Under the pieces are notes generated by a model. It searched no databases and was not told where the DNA came from. It saw nothing but the letters and a program-made list of their open reading frames with translations. Source: Bimastos eiseni (Eukaryota; Annelida; Clitellata; Crassiclitellata; Lumbricidae). From it: a stretch of DNA of 64,000 bases. The DNA is taken from positions 11,375,287 to 11,439,286 of the forward strand of contig OY365807.1 of assembly GCA_959347315.1 (NCBI GenBank), written 5' to 3'. Both the position numbers and the translations under genes were made by a program. Below are positions 1-12,279 of the stretch, piece by piece (position 1 is the first letter of the stretch; every line of letters starts with the position of its first letter).

Positions 1-1099
1 GTTTTCGGCTGCATCGGTGTTACGTCAGGGGCTTTCACTTCCGGTTGTCGTTTACAATGTCGCCTTCTGAGGAATAATTGACCCAAAGAAAACGACCCTT
101 AAGTGCGTTTGGTCCGATCTTCAAATTCGTTGATCCCAGGATGTCGCAATTATAGAAGCGACAATCGCACGCAGCAGAATACGAAATCAACGCAATATTT
201 TAGCCATGAAGAGGATTCAATGACTCTGAATGAAGTAAAATCTATCGAAAAGAAGAAATAGATAATGCATGAATCAGCAAACGATCAAGTTTGTTCGCAA
301 AGAACCCAATGCGATTATCTCTTACAAGCGGAGCGCCGTTACGGAACCCAGCGCTTCCATATACACTTCGCTTAATCACGGACAATCCGAATCCGATCGA
401 TTCGATCGCCGGAGCCAGACTCCAGAAACGAGTTTTGGAGCCTGTGGAGCCTAAGGCAAATGTTTTGATGACTTCGATTAGATGTACGAACGCTGGGGAC
501 TAACCGTCGAATATCTTAGCGCCTCTGATTGAATTCAATCTTCAATATTAAACAGAGCGCTACAAAAAGCAATATCCGTCGAGCTCCGCCTATCCGATAA
601 GAAGGTGCCCTTAATGTTTATGAACACAGCGCGCCTTTATATCATTAAGTTGCTTTATCTGTTAATGCGAATGTAGAGTATAAAATAAATCCTATCCCTG
701 CTTCATTTAGTCACAAAAGTAGTGTCGCTAGAAATCAATCGTTGCTTTGACTGTGGATTCATTTGAATTAGAAAGCCATATGACGCCAGAGACGGATCTG
801 TTTACGCGCCTCCGTAGCAGACAAATTCCGCAGAACGCGAGGCTAAAGGTATCAAAATTTAAATAATAAATGATGAAATGAATGAACTGAAGGATGTAAC
901 ATATAAATACTCAGTTCCAAGTGGGAAACAGTAGCCAATTGTGGAATAAAGTAACCGATTAGGTAATTGATTAGTTGACATTCCTGTGGAGCAGTGTTGA
1001 AATGAATTTGGGATTTGCTATATTAACTTCCATTGTAAAAGAAATAATTGAATATGTTAGAAAAAATACTTTACACGTAAAATCTACTGAACAGCTTAA

Positions 1100-1142
<43 letters not shown>

Positions 1143-2583
1143 TTATTTCTTTGCATTTCTTCTGTAGGGTATTTTTTATTGAGCCACCCTATAGAAATGA
1201 TTCCTAACAGTATTCAGTTTGAATTCAGTTCCATGTTCTTGAGTTTAACTTCAAATTCTAACTTTAACACAGCCAATAAATGCGTTGCAACGTAGGCCTA
1301 TACTACTACATGGCCCATGGGTCGCTCGGAAGTACATGTGACTGATGTGCAAAGTGAGCGGCGCTACACAAACTTAATGACACAATACAATTTAAAAGTT
1401 AGGTCTTCGTGTGTACTCGCTTAAGCACGCATTACATATATGCATCCACCCACAAACCCAAGTCCAGGAATACCTCCGAACGCATGGAACATTTGACAAA
1501 CATCACACCCCATCTGTTGACTCCCTCAACCCTCCCTAACCCCTCTCTAGCTGCAATCAGATAGCCACCCACGCCGCAATCAATCAGAAGACCCTAAAAA
1601 TAGAAACGGCACCAATCTATTCCACATCCGTTCTTCCAAGACCCGGAAGTCTTCCATTGACCAGTCTCGTGTCTCCTCACCTGGATCGAACCGCCCACGC
1701 CTGAACGGGTATAGAGAATGGCACCGAGTGCAGCAAGATCTGACCTCGACAATACCTTTGCAGTTTAGCCGAGTCTACGACCACGGGGTTAATTAATAAT
1801 AATAGAGTAATGATTAACACCTGGTGTGAGGAGCAAAACATCTAATAGGAAGCGGATTGATGCCTCAATACGACCAATAGGGTGTCTAGTCCTTCCACTC
1901 GCTAGGTGGCGTTGGTAACATTAGAAGTAAGTAAGTTAAAAGCCATGCATGGCTGCCATGAAGCTGAATTCGTCTCATGCTAAATATTTTATCATTTGTT
2001 ACTACTGCGTCATGCAATCTTGCTACGTTTTTATCAGTTTTATGTAATAGTAATGATTATTATTATGATTATTTTTTTTAAATCAATTATGCTACTATGT
2101 GATGCATCATGTGACCACATTCAATGCGATTTTCCTGTTATCTCTGAACATATATTAGTCTTCATTGATTTGATCGATTTAACTACCGGAAAGACTGTTT
2201 ACTTTCTGCAAATATCCTTCCTGCCAATCTCTGTCTCCAAACCCTTTATATATAACTCGCCGTTGGACTTTCGCTTTGTAATCTTTCTTTCGAGACAGAA
2301 AACCATAATAAACGTTGCCTAAAGAGATTCTCAAAGGTTCTGCTTGAAGGACCCAAAACCCACAGTGTATCGCGCTCTTTATAAAAAATCTTTCTTAAGC
2401 GGTCATTCTACCTGAAAGGCCAGAAACATTTATGGTCAACTCGCCGATTCAAACGACTAGAACTAATAATTCTCACATATAAGCTGCATGAGTCTTGACG
2501 AAGAGCCTTTTTTATTTCCTGGGTCAAGTTTTCGTTATATACAGTCACAGCATAAACCGAAAAGTCATTTTAAGTCACCAGTG
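1..2583. other. 5' flank of the P450 gene, no gene seen
   Basis: AT-rich non-coding DNA with no ORF that resembles a protein. A (GA)n microsatellite lies at about 1103-1139. About 1885-1985 is homologous to 59540-59660 (shared TAGTCCTTC, a GGYGGCGT-like stretch and ATGGCTGCC-like stretch), so it is a diverged copy of a dispersed SINE- or LINE-tail repeat. No convincing promoter motif was identified for the downstream P450. Confidence 0.6.
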
Positions 2584-5500
2584 ATGACGTCTTTTCTGAC
2601 CGTTTTAGCTGCTGGCATTCCGCTGGTCCTGGTCAGCCTCTACTTGGGCTTCAAGAAACTCCTACGCAAGAGGTAAGACACCGAAAGTATAACCGTAATC
2701 TCAATATTTCTACAGCACCCACAGAAGCGAAGTCGCGGGAAACAACTTATCCACAGCTTATCCGCAAGTATACACTGATACATTCCTCATGTACCGAGTC
2801 ATCCAATCGTAATCATCGTTCACCAATCGTAATCATCGTTCACCAATCGTAATCATCGTTCACCAATCGTAATCATTGTTCACCAATCGTAATCATCGTT
2901 CATCAATCGTAATCATCGTTCATCAATCGTAATCATCGTTCACCAATCGTAATCATCGTTCACCAATCGTAATCATAGTTCACCAATCGTAATCATCGTT
3001 CACCAATCGTATTCATCGTTCACCAATCGTAATCATCGTTCACCAATCGTAATCATCGTTCACCAATCGTAATCATCGTTCACCAATCGTAATCATCGTT
3101 CACCAATCGTAATCATCGTTCACCAATCGTAATCATCGTTCACCAATCGTAATCATCGTTCACCAATCGTGGATTATCGTTTTTCCTGTCTATGAAATTT
3201 TATTAATATCTATGTAGGCTACCTATAAATATATAGCGTCCCCTAAGGATAACTATTCAGAGTCGCTCCCAACACGGGTCAGGCCAAAGGGGAAGGTCTT
3301 TAGAAGTTTATAGAAACAGCTAGAACCGAGAGAGAGAACGCAGGTCAGAGGGGAGGATATTCAAAAGAGAGGTACCCACAACTAAACGAACCCTATTCTG
3401 TCTGGTGGCAATGCGAGCATGAGGAACCACAACGGTAGACATGAAGAGATGGGCAATCAGAGTTGATCGAAGTTAAGGTAAAGAGCCCTCGAAGATAGAC
3501 CGGCGCACTGCCCTTGGCGAGCTGATCATATAATTATAGATGTGGTGCTTGACCGGTTGCCAGTGGTAGACATCACGCATGTGAACACGGAGATGTGACC
3601 AAACCATCCATCTGTCCATTCATTCATCCATTCACTCATTCATCCATCTATCCATCCGTCCATTCATTCGTCCATTCATTCATCTACCCATCCATCCATC
3701 TATGCATCCATTCATTTATTCATCCATCTATTAGTCCATTCAGTCATCCATTAGTCCATTCATTCATCCATTCACTCATTCATCCATCTATCCATCCGTC
3801 CATTCATTCGTCCATTCATTCATCTACGCATCCATCCATCTATGCATCCATTCATTTATTCATCCATCTATTAGTCCATTCAGTCATCCATTAGTCCATT
3901 CATTCATCCATTCATCTATTAAACCACCCACCCATTCTTTGTTCTCGTCTATCTTAAGGAGACTCGGTGAGCCACCGATTGTTGAAGGTAGTTTGCTGTT
4001 CGGAAATGCCACCGAGTTTTCTTCGCACGCTGTTAACTTCCTACGTCGATGTCAATCTTCGTTGGGCGACGTCTTCACAATCCGTCTCTTGAACCAGTAC
4101 CTGACGATCATAATGGACCCTCACAGCTACGAGACCTTCTGCCGCCACAAGAACCTCGACTTCAACCCCATCCAGCGCCAGGTCAACTGGAACGTCTTCA
4201 GCTTCGTTCTCAAAGAACCCAAGATCATGGTACGCAATACTGGAAAAACAGTGGCTGGAATGAACCTCGTGAAATCTCTGCAGTCCTTCACAAGAAATCT
4301 GGACAGATCTTGTCAGAAATTCATCGAGGGTGGAGCGTTCAGGAGTGGCTCTGATCTTCTCGGTCAGGACTTAAAGCACGAAGAAGTATTGGGAAACAGC
4401 GAAGAGGTCCTCGCTGTTTCACATGGGCTAAGGCTGGTCGTGGCAAGGACAATCTTCGTCGCCATCTTTGACTCCATCTTCGGAATACCTCGAGCGGAGG
4501 AGAAAGACTCCGGCTTCCACGCTGAATCCATCTACCAGAACTTCGAGATCTTTCACAAGTACTTCAACTACTTCTGGCTCGGTCTACCCAAGTGGCTGTT
4601 CCCGGAAGCGATGGACTCCCTCCGGAACCTGCTCCAGATGCCGGACATCGAGCAGCTGCTCCTCCGAGAGGACCTGTCCACCTACATACGCACTGCGATC
4701 GACTGCATGGTCCGTCAGGGACAGACTGAATCGGATGTCAAGGGACACAACCTCGTCTACCTTCACGTCAACTACAACACCTTCCGACTGGCCTTCTGGG
4801 CCCTGGCGCATCTTCTCGAGGACCGCAAGGCCTACGAGGCTCTAGAGACCGAAGTCAATGAACTCCTGGTCAACAGTTACAACGCCGAATCAAAGACCGT
4901 CAGACTGACCATGACAGACGTCAATGACATGCCAATCCTGAGTGAGTATCACAGCATAAGGAAGAAGCGTTTCATCTGTCATCTGTCGTATACGCAAATA
5001 TTTCTCGAAATGTGCCATAGACAGTGTAGGGAAAAATAGTCAGGGTGAATGTTTAAATATAATACTGTACAGTACCGGAATGAAACTAATGAAATAGCAT
5101 TTATAATAGTAAATATTTGTAGACAGTTCAAATGGTATTGTATATTTTTGCATATTTTTACCACACTCCTCTCATTGGCATAAAAATAATGTGAAACCAA
5201 TTTAACTATTATCGGTTCAGTTATGGCTAATTGTTTTGAAACTTTGAAAGTGTCTACTGTATACGTCTATTAGCATACAGTCGGTGGTTCTGGATAAATT
5301 TAAGTTGCATCAACGATTAAGCTATTTCTGTTCTTGGCAGGAATTAGTGTCGTAGACTATTAGTACTCGTTATTATAACTCCTAAATTCAAAACAAACTA
5401 ATAACTATGCCATTCTAAACATTTTTAGAGCAAAATGAATAAGTCTGTAATGCGAAGCAATTTCAGAGTATGCGATGTTGCAAAATTTGAAGCAAAATAA

Positions 5501-6776
5501 TAAGAATGCTATGTGAAGTAGGAAAATTACAAACAAATCAAATAAGAATGCACTATTAAGTTACTTAGAGCAAAGTTAATAAGTATGCGGTCTGAGGTAA
5601 TTAAAAGGTAAGTAAATAAGTTTGTAAACAGTTGTTGTAGTAGTAAATTACCTTAAAACGTATCAAAGCTATTACTTCATACTATCTTGTTTTGTAATTT
5701 GTTTGTGCACCATACTGTTTTACCTGTTGTTAATATCATTAAGTCAATATATGATAAATAATCTAAAACCAAGTAAACGAGTATGCGATATTAAATAATT
5801 TAAAGCAAAGAAATAAGTGTATGATCTGATCCAATTTTTCGTACTCCAATTTCAAAATTACGAACCTGAATGAAGCCATCTGAAGTACGTACATTCGCAA
5901 CTTGTTAAAAGTAGCCAAGTCTCAGATTTTTGGCGACCATAATCTTGTGTTGAATAATGAATGTGCTTCTCGTCTCCGTCAAGCAGTTGCATGATCCGCA
6001 TCCAGTAATTATCGATCTTGTAGAGTAGAACGGACGCTATACAGATTCCGATCGATCGACTGATTGATTGGCTAACAGACTGACTGACTGATTGACCGAT
6101 GGACTGATTTATTGATTGACTAATTGACTGATTGATTGGTTGATTGGTTGATTTATTGATTGACTGATTTATTGATGGGCTGATTGATTAGCTGACTGAC
6201 TGACTGACCGACCGACCGATTCACTGACTGACTGACTGACTGATTGATTGATTGATTTGTTATGGCAATGTAGCAAATTTATGTGTTGTATATTTTTATG
6301 GCTGTCAGGATCCATTGGCGTCAATCTTTCTTTTATGCGAATTTCCTTACCATGCTTATCTGACAAATTCTACTGTTTTCTGAACCACTTTTAACCCATT
6401 CCGTGCCATTACTAAATGTTATTCTGCTTTTCTGTAGACAGCGTTGTTCAAGAGACGTGTCGGTTGACGAGCGGAGTCTTTGTTGTTCGTTACATCACAG
6501 AGGACACGTGGTTCACCACAGAAAAGGGACAGTCATTCCTACTGAGGAAGGGCGACCGTGCCGCCGTCTATCCGCCGACCATTCACAAAGACCCAGAGAT
6601 ATTCGCATCTCCAAACGTAAGACGTCGCGCTTCAATTAGCCGTATTTTAATAGTTTACTTTCTACCACTAAACCAGGAATTACTGCTTCTAATACTATTG
6701 AATGTCTGTCTCTCTCTCCCACTCTCTCTCTCTCTCTCTGTCTCTCTCTCTTTCTCTCTCTCTCTCTCTGTCTCTC

Positions 6777-6837
<61 letters not shown>

Positions 6838-8386
6838 TTGTATCCTTTTCTGTCTGTCTGTCTCTGTCTGTCCATCTGTCGATCTGTCTGTCTGTCTGTC
6901 GATCTGCCTGTCTGTATGTCTGTCTGTATGTCTGTCTGTCCGTTTCTGCCTGTCTGTCTGTCTGTTTGTGTCTCCATCCATCTCTCTCGACTCCTCAGAA
7001 TGTCTATTTCCGGCGCTTCTACTGGTTCCCTGTTGTATATTCGTCGTCTTTTGAGACCAGAATCTATTTGAGTATAATCGATGATTATCGGCTGCTACAG
7101 ACGATCTTGCCATCGATCATACACACCAGAGACCGTGCCTCCTCTGTCTTCTCACGGGTCCTATGAATAGCTACTGTAAATATTATGCATGCCATAGTGG
7201 ACCGTCTGTATCGAAACCCTTCTATATATACATTGAGCAAAGGTTTGTGTTTGTATCCACGATCTGTTTAGGAAATATAGAGACAATAGTAAATTCATAT
7301 ACAGCATGAGCAAATTGGAAATATATATTTATATCCACAAAATTGGGTCCATCGACCTGTGTGAATTGGATTGACAACCGGCCCACCCACGACGAGCTCG
7401 TTTGTGGTAACACGTGCTTGAATGCTGGTCTCTTGCACATTCAATTCATAGGTAGGCCTATCAATCCCCAACGCGTTCAATCCAATCCAGGTGAGGTCAA
7501 GGTAGTGTTAAGTAAGTATTGCGATATTATGTATGGATGGTTTGATAGGTAAAGCAAAAATGTAGGATCGGGTGAGAAAGTAGTGTAGCAGAAAATAGGG
7601 CGGAATGGTCGTCAAAGGTAACGACCTCGTATCGTGCATACCATACGATCTCCGTGCTCGCCAAATAAGTCAAACGTTTAAATTCGGGACACCTACTTGT
7701 TCACGAACCCGGAACCCTGCGACAAGACACAACGAATGCTAAGAAGGTCAATTTCTGGTTATAAAAAGAACAGAGACAGAAAGAGACAGGGATAGAAGTA
7801 GACAAGGACAGAAGGAGAGGGAGACATATGGAGAAAGAGAGATGGAAGCAGTGACAGAAGGAAGCAGAAGGAGATAGAGGTGCCGTTACAGTATTCATGG
7901 GTCTGCGTTCATGGGTCAATAGAAATGAGAAGGCCGACGATTGAATGGTCAGTGCTCTAGGTCAAGACAAATGACTTCAGCCGATAGAAGGAACTGAGAC
8001 AGAGACACAGAGAGAGAGAAGGTAAGATAGACAGAGAGTGAGGGAGAGACAGAAAGGCAGACACGGAAGTAATAGTCAGACTGTTTAACTCGTTTCAGAA
8101 GTTTCAATACGATCGTTTTGTCGGAGAAAGGTTCTTCAAAAACGGACAAGAACTGAAGCAACCGGTTCTTGCTTTTGGTTCTCTTTGCCCTGGAAAGAAC
8201 TTCGCCCTCTTCGAACTCAAGTGGTACCTCATCTCGATGTTCAGTCGCTTCGATATGAAAATGGCAGAGGGACAGAGGGCAGAGTGCGACTTCCACTATC
8301 ACGGTCACGAGGTCCTGCCTCCGGTCGCTGACGTCAAAGTGTTTCTCACTCCAAAGGAAAACGTTCCGGTCATTGAACTCGTCTGA
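2584..8386 (+). CDS. Cytochrome P450, CYP7/CYP8 (prostacyclin synthase / oxysterol hydroxylase) type, four exons
   Basis: Exons 2584-2672, 3959-4941, 6438-6616 and 8099-8386 join in phase (2, 1, 0) to 512 aa, close to the ~500 aa of CYP7/8 enzymes. Residues 1-25 form a hydrophobic ER anchor followed by KKLLRKRR and GEPPIVEG; GDVFTIRL and DPHSYE follow, as in CYP8A. The I-helix reads YNTFRLAFW instead of A/GGxxT, as usual in this clan. The K-helix ExxR is E363-TC-R366, and DPEIFASPNKFQYDRFV is the meander. The heme ligand is Cys447 in AFGSLCPGK. That loop has F-G-S-L-C where the family has F-G-x-G-x-x-x-C, three residues fewer. The first ATG of the frame (2488) would add 32 hydrophilic residues before the anchor, so 2584 is preferred. 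By family it oxidises or isomerises a sterol or eicosanoid at the ER. The exact subfamily is not certain. Confidence 0.93.
2703..2785. repeat. Fragment of the TATAGCGCC-type dispersed repeat
   Basis: TTTCTACAGCACCCACAGAA and the following GCGAAGTCGCGGGAA match 44005-44045 (TTTCTATAGCGCCTACAAAA, GCGAAGTCGTGGGAA). The copy sits at the start of P450 intron 1. Confidence 0.55.
2803..3170. repeat. 20-bp minisatellite in P450 intron 1
   Basis: About 18 head-to-tail copies of a 20-bp unit (CCAATCGTAATCATCGTTCA) with only a few substitutions, for example CATAGTT near 2977, ATTCATC near 3011 and CATCAATCG near 2920-2940. There are no spacers between units, so this is a tandem repeat, not a CRISPR array. 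It lies wholly within intron 1 (2673-3958). Confidence 0.97.
3595..3935. repeat. CATT/CATC tetranucleotide array with a 140-bp higher-order duplication
   Basis: Degenerate (CATY)n. From 3631 and from 3771 the same 140-bp string recurs almost without change (one visible difference, TACCCATCC against TACGCATCC), so a 140-bp block of the array was itself duplicated recently. The array ends about 20 bp before the intron 1 acceptor (AG at 3957-3958) and supplies much of its pyrimidine-rich tract. Confidence 0.9.
5400..5840. repeat. Degenerate AT-rich word array in P450 intron 2
   Basis: Loose repetition of AATAAG(T)ATGC, GAGCAAA and TTAC(A)AA words at irregular spacing, for example near 5440, 5505, 5540, 5585 and 5780-5820. 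It reads as an old, heavily mutated tandem repeat. No coding potential was seen in the rest of intron 2 (4942-6437). Confidence 0.45.
6050..6260. repeat. TGAY tetranucleotide microsatellite
   Basis: Imperfect (TGAT/TGAC)n with interruptions, in P450 intron 2 shortly before the acceptor at 6436-6437. On the minus strand it reads as a Ser/Gln/Val-rich frame, which is an artefact of the repeat. Confidence 0.9.
6700..6985. repeat. (TC)n / (TCTG)n microsatellite in P450 intron 3
   Basis: Blocks of CT dinucleotides alternate with CTGT tetranucleotides for about 280 bp. Intron 3 (6617-8098) also has a purine-rich GACAGAGAG tract at about 7770-8060 just before the last exon. Long frames across both are compositional artefacts. 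Confidence 0.93.
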
Positions 8387-9283
8387 CGGACCCTGCAATG
8401 CTTAACTGGCATCCTTGAAAGATGTGTACAGACATTCTTCAGCGCTTTAACGAGCTGGGCTTTACAAGTCTGAGTTTACGATACTGGATATACTCAGCGC
8501 CTATGAGGGGTCGCTATATAAATGCTAGATTATATTAATACAGATTTATATAGACATCTAAATTAGCTCCTTTTTACTCTTCAAAAGCTCGCTAGTCAAA
8601 ATAATATTATAGTTGATTGCTACGAAGAACAAGAGGCTAATGTTTTAATTTTTAAGCAAACAATATTAAGTTACTGGAAAATCAACCACTGGTGGGCTCT
8701 CACACACTCGTAGATCGATTGTAATCAGCAGCACACGGCTCTGCTCACTGTCCAGTACTCTTTCGTAGTTTGCAGAAGACGGTTAATTCAATACTACACA
8801 CACAATGTTACAATAAATCTTATAACTTGATTCAAAGCTTGTGCTTAACGGAGTGTTTGGCAACTTTCGTTGTCTGTGGAATGCTGATGTACAAACAATA
8901 GACGTTAAGGTTGCTTGTCAGTGGTTTAGTTTACACGGATATAATTATTAAGTTAATATTACGATTTATTGTACTACGTGAACCTAACTATAATTTTGTA
9001 TAAATATGAATATTCTGTATAATTTTGCGCTGGCGCAAATCTATGTCCTTATCATCAGCAAAACCATTAAAATACTCCATTGTATCGTTAATCTGTGTTG
9101 CTTTCTATAACTTGTTAGAATAGTGTTGCGTTTGAATCTGCATTGTATTTTATCTTTTACTTCACTAAAATCTATTTAGTGTTGTTAGTAAAATTACTAT
9201 ATAACATTTGCTTGAATTTGGAATCATCATTATATTATTATATTATATAAATTATTAAAATATTGCTATTTGTTTTGTATTAA
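8387..9283. other. 3' UTR and 3' flank of the P450 gene
   Basis: AT-rich. A short repeat tail (GCGCCTATGAGG followed by GCTATATAAATGC) lies at about 8497-8525. An AATAAA hexamer at 8812-8817, 426 bp after the stop codon, is the first good polyadenylation signal. No further coding sequence was seen. Confidence 0.55.
8812..8817 (+). terminator. Candidate poly(A) signal of the P450 gene
   Basis: Canonical AATAAA, the first after the stop at 8384-8386. No cDNA is available, so cleavage position is unknown. Confidence 0.5.
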
Positions 9284-9480
9284 ATGTCTTTGGGATGCGG
9301 TGGTGTCGCGGTATGGTCTGTGCCCTGTAACCGATGGGAGACGGGCTCAAATCTACATGTACTTCTAATCACTACGGGGCGACCTTGGACGAGTTGTTCA
9401 CCGGTAATTGTCTGCGAGAAAGGAAGCAATGGGAAACCACCTCACTCATCTAATTGCAATAAAGGCCAATGCATTTCCTT
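9284..9480 (+). mobile_element. tRNA-derived SINE-like element
   Basis: A head with a B-box-like CGGGCTCAAATCT (about 9342-9354) is followed by a non-tRNA body (GGGGCGACCTTGG, GGGAAACCACC) and runs directly into an ATC-repeat tail. No tRNA cloverleaf can be folded convincingly, so this is a SINE rather than a tRNA gene. Confidence 0.5.
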
Positions 9481-9780
9481 CATCATCATCATCACCATCA
9501 TCATTATCACCATCATCATTATCATCATCATCACCATCATCATCATTATCATCATCATAACCATCATCATCATCACCACCATCATCATTATCATCATCAT
9601 CGTCGTCATCATCATCAACATCATAATTATGATTATATTCATTGTCATCATAGTAGTAGTGGAAGTAGTAGTGGGGAAGTAGTGGAAGTAGTAGTGAAAG
9701 TGTAAGGTGTAGTGGAAGTAAAAGTAGTGGAGGAAGTGGTGGAAGTAGTAGTAGTAGTAGTAGTAGTAGGCCTAGTAGTA
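9478..9780. repeat. (CAT)n then (TAG)n trinucleotide microsatellites
   Basis: CAT/ATC triplets fill about 9478-9640 and GTAGTAGTGGAA-type triplets fill about 9648-9780. They directly follow the SINE-like element and may have grown from its tail. They give poly-His or poly-Ile frames that are not genes. Confidence 0.93.
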
Positions 9781-9930
9781 GTGCTAGTAAAATGCTTGAA
9801 ACAATGATATGATGAAAACACTTTAATCAAATGTAATCAAACTACTAAACGAAGAAATGGAAGACAGTAAACTGAACATCTGTCTGCAGTCTGTGCCATC
9901 AGAGAAGAAGGAGGAGGAGGAGTTCTTCGC

Positions 9931-12233
9931 CTAGATGTCTTCGCACTGGATCTGAGTGGTGGTGGTGGTGGTGGTGGCGGCGTCAGAAGATAGCGTCCGA
10001 GAGACCAGAGCGCTGCTGTGAAACCTCGACGAAGACTGGACAGTGGCGAGATCGTCGACGGAATGAGGTGTGGCCCTGGTAGAAAGACGAGGCACCGGAA
10101 CTGGACCGACTATAAAGAGGTAAACAGTATAAGGTGGACCTACCATACGGGTCGATCGATCCAGTCGGCTGAGGTGTTAAATACCACCATAATAAATTAA
10201 AAACATTTGATTCTTTTTGTTTAGAGCATTGAAACAGCGTATCGAGGTAACCGAGGGGGCAAATTCCCCGGGCGACACCTACGTAGGGTCGGCATTTGTA
10301 CTAATGAAAAGATATAAAGAAATAAAGGAAATACAGAAAGAAGAAAGGAGTATAAAGAGGAGAGGATGGAGAAAAGAGAAGGGTAGAGGAAAAGGAGAGA
10401 ACATACAAAATTAGGATTGCTTCACTGTCCATCTTTATTAGATCTGGCGTTCTAGAACACACCTAGAGATAATTGAAATTGAGATACGAAATCCTTAGCA
10501 AACCTCTCAACCTGGGCATAGTAAAGCAAATTGCCTAAGTCATAACGCATTTAATCTCAGGGCACTTTTCCTCACACTCGAAATGTATTATTTAATTCCG
10601 GTCAGTCTATTTCTAAGAAAGATATAACTTTAGGTAAACAGTTTTTTTTTTACAAAACTCCAGAATACTGAGATAGAAATGTCATTAACTCAGATATGAA
10701 GAAATAAGTAAGTATTATAAATTTATCATCATTATGTTTCAATTATACAGAAATGTTTAATTTTAAATTTTCATAAACCATTATTGATATAATTTAACCT
10801 TGCTTCAATTCACTCCGCTATTCAATTTCACCACGACAAGATCTTGACCCATTCCCCACAAAGTCATTGGGGCTGGCCTCGTCAAAGGTTATGCGGGAGG
10901 CATTGTGTGATGGAGCCGAGAGGAGTTAATTAAAGTTGATGGAAAAAACTACCCCACCCTATTTAACCACATCACCCTATCTCATACCCCACAGCCATTT
11001 TCTCAAGTTCTCACAGACCCCAATAAATTTGGTAATAATGTGCAGACTAATCTGAAGGCGACATTTTGTATCTCCGCCTGAGCGTTACTTTCTCTGCATT
11101 CATCACTGGCACTGTAATTCACTATTCACTAAGAATGGAGTCAGCGCCATATGGTGTGGCATTCCGAGGTCGTTAATCTAAGTAGGGCTACTACTCTCGT
11201 ATGAAGAAAGCGGTCATTCGGACATGAACTGCTTTTACCAGCTGCGCCAATTGCCAGTAATATCTCGCTCTCTTACCCTCAGCGCAGCAGCTAGGCCTAC
11301 TATAGTTCATGCATTCGTTACCAGTCGCCTTGATTAGTGTTCCTCAATATACGCTGGACTCCCGCCGGGTTGGATTGGGGGCTTGGAGCTGGTTTTGCGC
11401 GTGGCTGGGCGATTAATCGTCGGCATCCCCAGAGCGGATCATGTATCAGACTACATGCGGGATGTCCTGCACTGGCTGTTTCTAACTCAGCGCATCGTAT
11501 TTAGGATATCCGCCTTTGTTTGGCTCCGACACGGTGGCTTATTTGCAGAAGTTATGTCGCCCTATCTCACCCGGTGGTGGTCAACAACCACTTATGCTCT
11601 GTGATCCACGGTGAGCTGATCCTTCCTTTTGCACGCACTACTAACATATAGCGTCGGATCTTTTCGTTCGTGGGACCGACAATATGTACTCCTCATCTGC
11701 AAATTTACACCTCTCTGAAATCTGTCCTTTTCAGTGACAGTTAGACCGAGACGGCCTCTGAGTAAATATCATTAGGGGGTGCTATATCGAGTCTTTTTGA
11801 TTGACAGATTGATTGATGAGCGATGAAGACGATTCGCGGTAGTCATGACCACGGCATACTTACTAAGGAATCATCAGAGAATTTAGCTCATACAGTCTGT
11901 ACATCATACAGATTGGCACACCAACATCGTACTACACAAAGTCAACGTTTAACTCCAAGTCCTCTGCACCCAAGAAATTTATAATTTCATATTAGAGGAA
12001 TGGTTACTCGTTAAGTAATTTGTGTACATGTTTTATTCTTAACATAGATGTCGCCCAAATCTGATTTTTTTCTAATTGAAAATATGTACATAAACCTCCA
12101 AATGCATTTTTTCTGGCATCATCGTTCATAAATTTTCCTTCATAACTATAAAAGTTAAAGAATCAGCTTATTATGTCAACAATATGTGGAAATTCTTGCT
12201 TCCGATTATTGCCCAAAAAGTAGTGACACGACG

Positions 12234-12279
<46 letters not shown>

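Noticed and set aside
2488..2583. Upstream ATG as P450 start, adding 32 residues
   Set aside because: The extension is hydrophilic and would precede the N-terminal membrane anchor; P450s of this clan start just before the anchor.
2803..3170. Regularly spaced repeats resembling a CRISPR array
   Set aside because: The units are contiguous 20-mers with no unique spacers, inside an intron of an animal gene. It is a minisatellite.
6636..7166. Several frames of 100-200 codons on both strands
   Set aside because: Pure (TC)n/(TCTG)n translation (Leu/Ser/Cys or Arg/Asp/Gln strings) inside P450 intron 3.
9284..9705. His-rich, Ile-rich and Met-rich frames
   Set aside because: They translate CAT/ATC triplet repeats following a SINE-like element.
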